Under the pieces are notes generated by a model. It searched no databases, was not told the DNA's origin, and saw only the letters and a program-made list of their open reading frames with translations. DNA of 64,000 nucleotides. It comes from Streptomyces aurantiacus. Lineage in GTDB: Bacteria > Actinomycetota > Actinomycetes > Streptomycetales > Streptomycetaceae. The position numbers and the translations under genes are program-made. Numbering within the stretch: the stretch's first letter is position 1; every line of letters starts with the position of its first letter. Where the stretch lies: positions 9,475,226 through 9,539,225 of the forward strand of contig NZ_CP114283.1 of assembly GCF_027107535.1 (NCBI RefSeq), in the 5' to 3' direction. Below, piece by piece: positions 10,580 to 18,325 of this stretch.

Positions 10580-12046
10580 GTGACCACGACGCAGCAGCCC
10601 CCACTTCCGCCGTCCGAACCCCCCCACGGACACGGCCACGACGGCCATGGTCACGGGGGCGGACCCGGACACGGACCCCACGGCCCCGGAGGGGGCGGCG
10701 ACGACGGCCCGCCCGGCGGCGGGCACGGTCACTCGCACAGTCATGGCCCCGCGGCCCCCGTCTCCATGCACCTGCGCAAGGTCATCGCCGCGGTGCTGAT
10801 TCCTTTCGCCGCGGCGGTCGTCGTGGGCCTCGTGGTGCTCTGGCCCGGCGGCGCCCCCGGACACGAGCGCACGGGTGTCGGCTTCGACCGGCAGACCCAG
10901 CAGGCCACGGTGACCAAGGTCGACGAGGTCGACTGCAAGTCCGTGAACGCCTCGGGCGAGACTCCGACCGGTGACACCTCGACGGCCGAGGGTTCTTCGG
11001 CACAGCAACAGGCGTCGGGCACCTGCAAGAAGGCGACGGTCCGGGTCGACACCGGGAAGGACAAGGGCCGTACCTTCACGGAGATCGTCCAGCCGGACTC
11101 CTCCCGGCAGTTGAAGCAGGACCAGGAGGTGATCGTGGCGTACGCGCCCGACGCCCCCAAGGAGCTTCAGTACTCGGTCACCGACGTGAACCGCAAACTC
11201 CCGATGACACTGCTCGCCGGCATCTTCGCCCTCGCTGTGGTCGTGGTGGGCCGGATGCGCGGTGTCATGGCACTGATCGCGCTGGCCGTCAGTTTCCTGA
11301 TCCTGACGTTCTTCATCCTCCCCGCGATCCTGCAGGGCTCGAACCCGCTGGTCGTGGCGGTGGTCGGGGCGAGCGCAATCATGCTGATCGCGCTCTACAT
11401 GTGCCACGGGCTCTCAGCGCGGACGTCGGTGGCCGTACTCGGCACACTGCTTTCCCTGGTGCTGATCGGGCTGCTCGGCTCACTGTTCATCGACTGGGCC
11501 GCGCTGACCGGCAACACGGACGACAACACCGGTCTGATCCACGGTCTGTACCCGTCCATCGACATGAGCGGTCTGCTGCTCGCGGGAATCATCATCGGTT
11601 CGCTCGGAGTGCTCGACGACGTCACCGTCACGCAGACCTCGGCGGTCTGGGAGCTGCATGCGGCCAATCCCACGATGGGCTGGCGAGGGCTGTACCGGGC
11701 GGGCATCCGCATCGGCCGCGACCACATCGCTTCCGTCGTCAACACCCTCGTCCTCGCCTATGCGGGCGCGGCGCTCCCTCTGCTGCTGCTGTTCTCCATC
11801 GCGGAGAGCAGCGTGGGGACGGTGGCCAACAGCGAGCTGGTGGCCGAGGAGATCGTGCGCACACTCGTCGGCTCGATCGGACTGGTCGCCTCGGTGCCTG
11901 TCACGACAGCTCTGGCGGCCCTGGTGGTCGCGGCGGACCGCCCGGGCGACGGCGCCCCGGCACAGCAGCAACCGCAGCCGCAGCCGCAGCCTCAGGCCGG
12001 TTCAAGGGCACCCCTGCGCGGGAGCGGCCGCCGCCGCAAGCACTGA
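10580..12046 (+). CDS. YibE/F-family integral membrane protein with His-rich N-terminus
   Basis: 488-residue membrane protein. Residues 10-60 are extremely His/Gly-rich ('HGHGHDGHGHGGGPGHGPHG' and 'GGHGHSHSHG'), then one membrane span, an extracytoplasmic domain of about 120 residues, and about seven further spans with the YibE/F signature region ('GVLDDVTVTQTSAVWELH'). Function of the family is unsettled; the histidine cluster suggests metal binding in the cytosol. The GTG at 10580 is inferred because no ATG with a good site is nearby. The gene is divergent from thiC, and both promoters must lie between 10359 and 10579. Confidence 0.85.
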   Translation: MTTTQQPPLPPSEPPHGHGHDGHGHGGGPGHGPHGPGGGGDDGPPGGGHGHSHSHGPAAPVSMHLRKVIAAVLIPFAAAVVVGLVVLWPGGAPGHERTGVGFDRQTQQATVTKVDEVDCKSVNASGETPTGDTSTAEGSSAQQQASGTCKKATVRVDTGKDKGRTFTEIVQPDSSRQLKQDQEVIVAYAPDAPKELQYSVTDVNRKLPMTLLAGIFALAVVVVGRMRGVMALIALAVSFLILTFFILPAILQGSNPLVVAVVGASAIMLIALYMCHGLSARTSVAVLGTLLSLVLIGLLGSLFIDWAALTGNTDDNTGLIHGLYPSIDMSGLLLAGIIIGSLGVLDDVTVTQTSAVWELHAANPTMGWRGLYRAGIRIGRDHIASVVNTLVLAYAGAALPLLLLFSIAESSVGTVANSELVAEEIVRTLVGSIGLVASVPVTTALAALVVAADRPGDGAPAQQQPQPQPQPQAGSRAPLRGSGRRRKH

Positions 12047-12097
12047 ACCGGACGGCGTACGGCGCGGGGCGTCACATCACTCCGGACCGTCCTCGCG

Positions 12098-12538
12098 TCA
12101 TCCCGCGCTCTGTTCCTCCGCCAGGATGCGGTCCAGTGCCTCGTCGAGATGGGTGTCGAAGTCGGCGAGCGAGCGCTCCTGCCCCAGCGGGACCACCCGG
12201 TCCGTACGGTCGAGGAACGCCAGCAGCGGCGCCGTACCGCAACGGAACAGAGCCTGGTCGGCCCCCACCTGAAGCCGGATCAGGACATCGCCGAACCCCT
12301 CCGCGTCGGCGGGGGTGATGTGCACGTCCCCGTCCCCGCAGGGGCGGCCCACGCCGTCGATCAACAGCTCCCTGCCGAAGGCCCAGGTCACCGGGGCGTC
12401 ACCGGGCAGGTGGAAGGTCAGCCGCACGGCATAGGGATCACAGGTCTCGTAACGCAGCTCCACCGGGATACGGAAGGAGAGCTCCTCCGAGACGACGAAG
12501 CTCATCATGACCTCTGCCTGTACTACCGACTCGCGCAT
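12098..12538 (-). CDS. ssgA: SsgA, sporulation and septation activator
   Basis: 146-residue SsgA-like protein (SALP). Members are confined to morphologically complex actinomycetes; SsgA stimulates septum formation and, through SsgB, positions FtsZ in sporogenic hyphae. Family blocks are evident: 'SFVVSEELSFRIPVELRYE', 'VRLTFHLPGDAPVTWAFGRE', 'FLDRTDRVVPLGQE' and the 'RILAEEQ' end. The divergence-free order ssgR-ssgA (both minus strand, 99-bp gap) is the classical arrangement in which SsgR activates ssgA. Start at 12538 follows the published-type N-terminus 'MRESV'. Confidence 0.95.
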   Translation of the reverse strand: MRESVVQAEVMMSFVVSEELSFRIPVELRYETCDPYAVRLTFHLPGDAPVTWAFGRELLIDGVGRPCGDGDVHITPADAEGFGDVLIRLQVGADQALFRCGTAPLLAFLDRTDRVVPLGQERSLADFDTHLDEALDRILAEEQSAG

Positions 12539-12637
12539 CGCCTACCCCGTCGTTTGCCGTCGACTGGCCGGGAATCATCCACCTGACACTGCAGGCATCT
12601 TGCTGAACGTACACACCAGATCACAAGGAGTGAGTTT

Positions 12638-13441
12638 TCAGATGCTGATAGACAGCGAAAGCGTCCCCAGCAGCCTGCCGATCTCGCCCTGCAATCGCCG
12701 CGCCGCCGGCATCAGCCGGTCGGCCTGGTGGGACGGCATGGAGATGGCCATCGTGGCCGCTGTACTGCCCACTGTGATGGGGATCGCGGCGCAGACCGTG
12801 CCCAGCGCGTACTCCTGACGCTCGATCACGGGCTGCATGCGTCGCGTCGATTCGAGGCGCCGCATCAGGGTGTGATCGTCACGCACCGTATACGGCGTGA
12901 TGGACTGAATGGGGTAGCGGTCGAGGTGGTCCCTGCGCGACTCGGCGTCGAGCTGGGACAGCAGACACTGGCCGATCGCATGCGCGTGCCCTGTCTCACG
13001 GAAGTCCGCCCACTCCTCGACCGCCGGATTGGCCGGAGTGTCGGCGACACACTGGACCTCGATCTCACCGGCGGCGTAGACCGCGTAGTACACGGGTACA
13101 CCGATCGAATCGCGCCAACGCCCCAGCGCGTCGGCGACCGTGCTGCGACGTTTCTGCTGGGCGCTGCTGCTGCTCAGGCGCACGGCCGCCTCACCGAGGA
13201 AGAACAGCCCCTTCTCGCGGCGCAGATAGCCCTCGTGCGCCAGGGTACGCAGCAGGTGGTACGCCGTGGGGAGGGCGAGCCCGGCCTCACGGGCCAACTG
13301 CTTCGCGGGCGCCCCGTACTCGTGGCGCGCGACGGACTCCAGCAGGCGCATCGCGCGCTGGACCGATCCGATGAGGGTCGTGGGGTGCGGCTCGGGGGTG
13401 GGAACCTGCGGTCCTGCAGGTGCGGTGTCAACCGTGGCCAA
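12638..13441 (-). CDS. ssgR: SsgR, IclR-family activator of ssgA
   Basis: 267-residue IclR-type regulator with N-terminal winged HTH ('GSVQRAMRLLESVARHEYGA', 'GLALPTAYHLLRTLAHEGYL') and a C-terminal effector domain ('GHAHAIGQCLLSQLD', 'GTVCAAIPI'). In Streptomyces SsgR is required for ssgA transcription, and the gene sits directly upstream of ssgA here as well. The start is a TTG at 13441 preceded by GGGAG; no in-frame ATG/GTG is better placed. A poor start codon would keep the regulator at low level. Confidence 0.93.
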   Translation of the reverse strand: MATVDTAPAGPQVPTPEPHPTTLIGSVQRAMRLLESVARHEYGAPAKQLAREAGLALPTAYHLLRTLAHEGYLRREKGLFFLGEAAVRLSSSSAQQKRRSTVADALGRWRDSIGVPVYYAVYAAGEIEVQCVADTPANPAVEEWADFRETGHAHAIGQCLLSQLDAESRRDHLDRYPIQSITPYTVRDDHTLMRRLESTRRMQPVIERQEYALGTVCAAIPITVGSTAATMAISMPSHQADRLMPAARRLQGEIGRLLGTLSLSISI

Positions 13442-13748
13442 GGGTCACTCCCGAAGCGCGAGGGGGGCCGCCCGTGCGGGGGTAACACGGGAGGGTTCGG
13501 AACGCCGCTCGCGGGGATCAACCCCGCGTCGAATTCCGGACTTTAACCGTCTGCCACCGATCGCCGACGGCATGCGTCGAAAACTTCCCCCGCCCGAGGG
13601 AACCGTCGATTCCTGGTTACCGGCGGCGGTTGCCGCACAGGTGGTCCATCGGTTGCCACGAGCCGATGACCCGGTCGAGGAGCGGGCACGTCCGCGGCCG
13701 GCTCCTGTCGACCAGGGGCGGCGATTCGCCTGCCCCTTCCGCCACCGC
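13442..13748. other. intergenic region upstream of ssgR
   Basis: 307 bp without a credible gene. It should contain the ssgR promoter and the end of the upstream DUF5326 transcript; a 7-bp GC stem (13510-13516 with 13522-13528) could be that terminator. Nothing else stands out. Confidence 0.5.
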
Positions 13749-13961
13749 CTACCAGTCGCTCCTCGACGAGGAGTTCGACATGAACTTCCGTCCCACGTAG
13801 ATCAGCCCACCGACCAGTGCCACGAAGACCAGCAGCTTGAAGAGCAGGCCGATCACGAACCCGACGACGCTCGCTATCAGGCCGCCGAACACGACCAGGG
13901 CGATGACCGGCACCGCGACCCACTTAATCCACCACGGCATCCCCGCGAAGATCTCTTGCAT
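13749..13961 (-). CDS. DUF5326 small membrane protein
   Basis: 70-residue protein, mostly two adjacent hydrophobic segments ('WVAVPVIALVVFGGLIASVV' and 'LFKLLVFVALVGGLIYVG') with a short Ser-rich tail. It resembles the DUF5326 family found next to ssgA/ssgR in streptomycetes. AAGGAACAAGGCG precedes the ATG. Function unknown; the constant position beside the ssg genes hints at an envelope role in sporulating hyphae. Confidence 0.8.
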   Translation of the reverse strand: MQEIFAGMPWWIKWVAVPVIALVVFGGLIASVVGFVIGLLFKLLVFVALVGGLIYVGRKFMSNSSSRSDW

Positions 13962-14063
13962 CGCCTTGTTCCTTGTCTCTCTGCCCGTTTCCGAGTGCTG
14001 TCCGTGCCCGTTCGCGGAAGCTGACGGGTCCTGCGTGTCCTGCCCTCGATGCTAGGTGCGGCA

Positions 14064-14090
14064 GGGGTGCCTGCGGGGGCCTGGCACCCC
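14064..14090 (-). terminator. possible terminator after cupin gene
   Basis: GGGGTGCC pairs with GGCACCCC across an 11-nt loop, 45 bp past the cupin stop on the minus strand. Short stem and no U-tract, so only tentative. Confidence 0.35.
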
Positions 14091-14134
14091 TTGTCCTCCC
14101 CTGACCGGTCCCCTAGGGAACCCTGAGGCGGACG

Positions 14135-14452
14135 TCAGCTCTCCGGCGGAGAGAAGACCACGACGACCCGCAGATCCTCGCTGATGTGGTGGAACTTGTG
14201 AGCCACTCCCGCGGGTACGTACACGACGCTGCCGCGTGCCACCTGAGTCGTCTCCATGCCGACCGTGATAGCGGCACGGCCGCTCACGACGAAGTAGACC
14301 TCGTCCTGACGGTGGGGCTGCTGAGGGTCCTGCGTGCCCGCGTCCAGCGCGTACAGGCCGACCGACATGTTCTTCTCACGCAGGAACTGGAGGTAGGCGC
14401 CGTCGTTGGCGGCGCGCTCCGCCTCCAGTTCGTCCAGCCGGAATGCCTTCAT
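14135..14452 (-). CDS. small cupin-domain protein
   Basis: 105-residue single-domain cupin. The first cupin motif is 'QPHRQDEVYFVVSGRAAITV' and the second 'VVYVPAGVAHKFHHI'. In motif 1 the usual H-x-H is H-x-Q, so one metal ligand may differ. Such proteins bind a metal and a small ligand; no substrate can be named. Start at 14452 is the first ATG giving the family N-terminus 'MKAFRLDELEAER'. Divergent from the holin-like gene at 14513 with 60 bp between starts. Confidence 0.82.
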   Translation of the reverse strand: MKAFRLDELEAERAANDGAYLQFLREKNMSVGLYALDAGTQDPQQPHRQDEVYFVVSGRAAITVGMETTQVARGSVVYVPAGVAHKFHHISEDLRVVVVFSPPES

Positions 14453-14512
14453 CGCCCTTGTCCGCCCTTGCACCGCTGCTCGTGTTCGATCTCGTCTGTC
14501 ACGATCAGACAC

Positions 14513-14890
14513 ATGAAGAATTTCGTAGTCAAGACGATCGCCAACGCGGGCGCTCTGGCAGTGGCGGTGTGGCTGCTCGACAAGATCACCCTGACAGGTG
14601 ACAGCACGGGCAAGGAAGTCGGCACCCTGCTCCTGGTCGCGCTGGTCTTCGGGCTGGTGAACGTCCTGGTCAAGCCCATCGTGCAGGTCCTCACCTTCCC
14701 GCTGTTCATCCTCACGCTCGGTCTGATCACTCTGGTGGTCAACGCCCTGATGCTGCTGCTCACCTCGTGGCTGGCGGACAAGCTCGACCTGAGCTTCCAC
14801 GTCGAGGGTTTCTGGACCGCCGTGCTGGGCGGCCTGATCATCTCGGTCGTCTCCTGGGCGCTGAACGTCGTCCTCCCGGACACGGACTGA
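14513..14890 (+). CDS. phage holin family (DUF360/YvlD-like) membrane protein
   Basis: 125-residue protein with four predicted membrane spans; 'KTIANAGALAVAVWLLDKI', 'LLLVALVFGLVNVLVKPIVQ' and 'FILTLGLITLVVNALMLLL' match the YvlD-like family. Despite the family name there is no phage context. It is followed after 9 bp by the tyrosine phosphatase gene and is probably co-transcribed with it and the PLP enzyme. Confidence 0.82.
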   Translation: MKNFVVKTIANAGALAVAVWLLDKITLTGDSTGKEVGTLLLVALVFGLVNVLVKPIVQVLTFPLFILTLGLITLVVNALMLLLTSWLADKLDLSFHVEGFWTAVLGGLIISVVSWALNVVLPDTD

Positions 14891-14899
14891 GCGACCCCG

Positions 14900-15391
14900 A
14901 TGCCCTATCGCGTGTGCTTCGTCTGCACCGGCAACATCTGCCGCTCCCCGATGGCCGAATCCGTGTTCCGCGCGCGGGTGGCCGAGGCCGGGCTCGACGG
15001 CCTCGTCGAGGTCGACAGCGCGGGCACGGGAGGCTGGCACGAGGGTGACGGCGCCGATCCGCGCACCGTCTCCGTGCTGGAGACGAACGGCTACGAAAGC
15101 GGCCATGCGGCCCGCCAGTTCCTCACCGGCTGGTTCTCCCGGCTCGACCTGGTGATAGCTCTCGACGCCGGGCACCTCAGGGCCCTGCGGCGCCTCGCGC
15201 CCACCCCGGCCGATGCCGAGAAGGTCCGGCTGCTGCGCTCGTACGACCCCGCCGCGGGCGACGATCTCGACGTACCAAATCCCTATTACGGGGGCATGGG
15301 CGGGTTCGAGGAGTGCCTTGAGATGGTGGAGGCGGCGAGCCCCGGTCTGCTCGCCGCGGTGCGGGAGCGAGTGGAGGGACGGGCGGCATGA
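14900..15391 (+). CDS. ptpA: low-molecular-weight protein tyrosine phosphatase with Asn in the general-acid position
   Basis: 163-residue LMW-PTP. The P-loop C-x5-R-S is intact: Cys9 and Arg15 in 'VCTGNICRSPMAES'. In the family the loop 'DPYYG' supplies the catalytic general-acid Asp; here the sequence is 'VPNPYYGG', giving Asn127 (codon AAT at 15278-15280). The rest of the fold is well kept ('DSAGTGGWHEG', 'FSRLDLVIALD'). The substitution would be expected to slow leaving-group protonation, so the enzyme may be impaired, altered or a phosphotyrosine binder. The stop overlaps the start of the next gene by 4 bp. Confidence 0.93.
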   Translation: MPYRVCFVCTGNICRSPMAESVFRARVAEAGLDGLVEVDSAGTGGWHEGDGADPRTVSVLETNGYESGHAARQFLTGWFSRLDLVIALDAGHLRALRRLAPTPADAEKVRLLRSYDPAAGDDLDVPNPYYGGMGGFEECLEMVEAASPGLLAAVRERVEGRAA

Positions 15392-16527
15392 CGGAATTCT
15401 TCGAGGAAACCGGCGACGGTACGCGCGCGGTGCGGGCAGGCCTGCCCGCACCGGTCAAGCACGAACCGACCCTGCCGGGCCCGGTCTTCGCCGCCCACTT
15501 CCATCTGCCGGGCGATCCCACGGGGCCGTACACCTACGGACGTGACGAGAACCCGACCTGGACCCACCTGGAGCGCGCCATCGGCGAGCTGGAGGCCCCC
15601 GGGCGGGACGACGTCGAGACGTTCGTCTTCGCCTCCGGTATGGCCGCCATCTCTGCCGTCCTCTTCTCGCAGCTGAGCGCCGGCGACACGGTCGTGCTGC
15701 CCAGCGACGGTTACCAGGTCCTCCCGCTCGTACGCGGGCAGTTGGAGGCGTACGGGATCGAGGTGCGTACCGCGGCGACCGGCGGTGACGCCCAGCTCGA
15801 CGTCCTGGAGGGTGCGAAGCTGCTGTGGATCGAGACCCCCTCTAACCCGGGGCTCGACGTGTGCGACGTGCGGCGCCTCGTGGCGGCGGCTCACGCGCGC
15901 GGATGTCTCGTCGCGGTCGACAACACCCTGGCGACACCGCTCGGGCAGCGACCCCTGGAGCTGGGGGCCGACTTCTCCGTGGCCAGCGGCACCAAGCAGC
16001 TCACCGGGCACGGAGACGTCCTGCTGGGATACGTCTCGGGCGGCGACGCCGCGACGATGGCCTCCGTACGGCGCTGGCGCAAGATCGTCGGGGCGATCCC
16101 CGGGCCCATGGAGGCATGGCTCGCCCACCGCTCGCTCGCCACGCTGCACCTGCGTGTGGACCGGCAGAACGCGAGCGCGCTGGTGATCGCCGAGGCACTG
16201 CGGGACTGGTCCGAGGATCTCGGCGTCCGTTATCCGGGGCTGCCCGGCGATCCCTCTCACAAGATCGCCTCACAGCAGATGCGGCGCTTCGGATGCGTGG
16301 TGTCGTTCACGTTGCCCACGCGCGCGCGTGCCGACCGTTTTCTCGACGCGCTGCGGCTGGTGGACGATGCGACGAGCTTCGGCGGGGTGCGGTCGACGGC
16401 CGAGCGGCGCGGCCGCTGGGGCGGCGACGCGGTCCCGGAGGGCTTCATCCGTTTCTCGGTCGGTGCCGAGGACCCCCAGGATCTGGTGGCGGATGTCCTG
16501 CGGGCCCTGGACCGGTCGGCGTCGTGA
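15388..16527 (+). CDS. Cys/Met metabolism PLP enzyme (cystathionine gamma-lyase/synthase type)
   Basis: 379-residue fold-type I PLP enzyme of the Cys/Met family. Signatures are 'FASGMAAISAVLFS', 'WIETPSNPGLDVCDV', 'VAVDNTLATPLGQRPLELGA' and the Schiff-base lysine in 'SGTKQLTGHGDVLLGY'. It would cleave or form C-S bonds in cystathionine-like substrates. Translationally coupled to the phosphatase (ATGA overlap). Exact reaction (gamma-lyase versus gamma-synthase) cannot be decided by eye; lyase is more usual at this locus. Confidence 0.9.
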   Translation: MTEFFEETGDGTRAVRAGLPAPVKHEPTLPGPVFAAHFHLPGDPTGPYTYGRDENPTWTHLERAIGELEAPGRDDVETFVFASGMAAISAVLFSQLSAGDTVVLPSDGYQVLPLVRGQLEAYGIEVRTAATGGDAQLDVLEGAKLLWIETPSNPGLDVCDVRRLVAAAHARGCLVAVDNTLATPLGQRPLELGADFSVASGTKQLTGHGDVLLGYVSGGDAATMASVRRWRKIVGAIPGPMEAWLAHRSLATLHLRVDRQNASALVIAEALRDWSEDLGVRYPGLPGDPSHKIASQQMRRFGCVVSFTLPTRARADRFLDALRLVDDATSFGGVRSTAERRGRWGGDAVPEGFIRFSVGAEDPQDLVADVLRALDRSAS

Positions 16528-16569
16528 ACGCCTGCTGAGCGACCGGTCAGTAGGCGGGTCACGGAAGGC

Positions 16570-16608
16570 GGACGGTCCGAGCCTCCCCCCTCGTGGCTCG
16601 GACCGTCC
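16570..16608 (+). terminator. hairpin terminator
   Basis: A 14-bp perfect stem (16570-16583 with 16595-16608) around an 11-nt loop, 43 bp after the PLP-enzyme stop. It closes the holin-like/phosphatase/PLP-enzyme transcript. Confidence 0.8.
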
Positions 16609-16742
16609 CGGTTCTGCGCGCGAAGAACCGCGCGAACAAGGCTAGTTGACTCTGCGTCAGTGCCCAATCACGGTAGCGACAGAGACCTATCGACTTATTT
16701 ATAGTTGAGGGCTTCCGAGGAGCTGGAGAGGGAAGGAACGCC

Positions 16743-17648
16743 ATGGATTTGGCCCTGCTGCGGACCTTCGTGACCGTGCACCGGGCCGGCTCCTTCACCC
16801 GCGCCGCCGCGTTGCTCGGCCTCTCCCAGCCTGCCGTCACCTCGCAGATCCGCACACTCGAACGGCAGCTGGGACGCCCACTGTTCCTGCGCCAAGCCCG
16901 CGGGGTGACCCCTACCACCATCGGCGACGAACTCGCTCACAAGGCTGCTCCGCATCTCGACGCCCTGGTGGAGATCACCGAGACCGGCCTCGACGAGGAC
17001 TCCTCGATCCGCACGCTCCACCTCGCCGGACCCCCGGAGTTCACCGCTGAGCGCGCGCTGCCCGCACTCACCGAGCTGATCGATGACGACGGCCAGGGCT
17101 TCGCCCTGCGGGCCTCCTTCGGCAATGCCGAGGAAACGCTGGAAGGACTCTCCTCCGGGCATCATGATCTGGCCATCAGCACGGCCCGCCCCCGCGGTCC
17201 CCTGCTCACCGCGACTCCGCTCTGCGACGAGGAGCATGTCCTGGTCGCCGCTCCCCGCTGGGCCACCCGTATCGGCTCCACCAGGGCACCGCGCAGCGGG
17301 GCGCCCGCCCTGGAGAACCTGCCGGTCGTGGAGGTGCACGAGTCGCTGCCGTTCATCACCCGCTACTGGGCCTCTGTCTTCGACTCCCTGCCCGCCGCGT
17401 CGGGCACCGTCATCGTTCCGGACCTGCGCGCGGTACTCGCCTGCGCCACCACCGGCGCGGGACTCGCGGTGCTGCCGCGCTACCTGTGCGAACCGGCCCT
17501 GGAGCGGGGAGACGTCGTGGCGCTGACCGAACCCGCGGTGCCTCCGCTTCGCACGTACTTCCTGGTGGTACGCAGCGGCACACTGGCCATGCCGCATATT
17601 GCGCGGGCGCACGAGTGGCTGCTGCGCGCCGCCACCGACTGGGCGTGA
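16743..17648 (+). CDS. LysR-family transcriptional regulator
   Basis: 301-residue LTTR. The N-terminal winged HTH is textbook: 'LALLRTFVTVHRAGSFTRAA', 'LLGLSQPAVTSQIRTLERQL'. The C-terminal half is the periplasmic-binding-like effector domain. GGAGAGGGAAGGAACGCC precedes the ATG. No divergent target gene is present; upstream is the terminator of the PLP-enzyme operon, so autoregulation or action in trans is likely. Effector unknown. Confidence 0.92.
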   Translation: MDLALLRTFVTVHRAGSFTRAAALLGLSQPAVTSQIRTLERQLGRPLFLRQARGVTPTTIGDELAHKAAPHLDALVEITETGLDEDSSIRTLHLAGPPEFTAERALPALTELIDDDGQGFALRASFGNAEETLEGLSSGHHDLAISTARPRGPLLTATPLCDEEHVLVAAPRWATRIGSTRAPRSGAPALENLPVVEVHESLPFITRYWASVFDSLPAASGTVIVPDLRAVLACATTGAGLAVLPRYLCEPALERGDVVALTEPAVPPLRTYFLVVRSGTLAMPHIARAHEWLLRAATDWA

Positions 17649-17679
17649 CAAAGATGCTTCCCCTGGTCAGCCCCACGAT

Positions 17680-17693
17680 GTTTCACGTGGAAC
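17680..17693. other. parS variant
   Basis: Reads GTTTCACGTGGAAC, one mismatch from the ParB site, in the 66-bp gap between the LysR and Nudix genes. Confidence 0.75.
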
Positions 17694-17714
17694 CAACCGG
17701 GCCACATTCCTCCC

Positions 17715-18197
17715 ATGACCGTCCGACCCGTGGTCAAGCGCACCGCCCGGGCCGTCCTTCTGGACGGCGATGACCTGATCCTGATCAAGCGGACCAAACC
17801 CGGCCTCGATCCCTACTGGCTGACGCCCGGCGGTGGGGTCGAGCCGGAGGACACGACCGTCGTCGACGCGCTCCATCGCGAAGTGCACGAGGAGCTCGGC
17901 GCCAAGATCACCGATGTCGTGCCCTGTTTCGTCGACACCGTCGAGCACATCGGCGAGGGCGGCGGCGCGAGCGGAGTGAAGGTCCAGCACTTCTTCGTGT
18001 GCCGTCTGGGTTCCATGGATCCCTCGCTGCGCCACGGCCCCGAGATCGACGAACCCTGCGGCGAGTACGAGATCGTGCGCATCCCCTTCACCCGCGTCGG
18101 CATCGCCTCCGTCCATCTCGTACCGCTGTCACTGCGGCACTATCTCGACGGGAACATCGAGGGCGTACGGGCTATGCACGCGCCCGATCTGGGCTGA
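17715..18197 (+). CDS. Nudix hydrolase
   Basis: 160-residue Nudix protein. The Nudix box is complete: 'GGGVEPEDTTVVDALHREVH' continuing into 'EELGAK' (G-x5-E-x7-RE-x2-EE-x-G). It hydrolyses a nucleoside diphosphate linked to another moiety; substrate unknown. The ribosome site before the ATG is weak, and a one-mismatch parS lies 21 bp upstream. Confidence 0.9.
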   Translation: MTVRPVVKRTARAVLLDGDDLILIKRTKPGLDPYWLTPGGGVEPEDTTVVDALHREVHEELGAKITDVVPCFVDTVEHIGEGGGASGVKVQHFFVCRLGSMDPSLRHGPEIDEPCGEYEIVRIPFTRVGIASVHLVPLSLRHYLDGNIEGVRAMHAPDLG

Positions 18198-18325
18198 GAC
18201 GCACGGCTGCGGGTTGGGGCCGGAATCGGGCACACACGGCCCGTGAAGCGTCGCCGCGGGCCCCTGTGCCCGTCGTCCGTGGGCCAGGCCCGTAGCCGGC
18301 GGCCATGAGCTCCGTGCCGCCGGGG

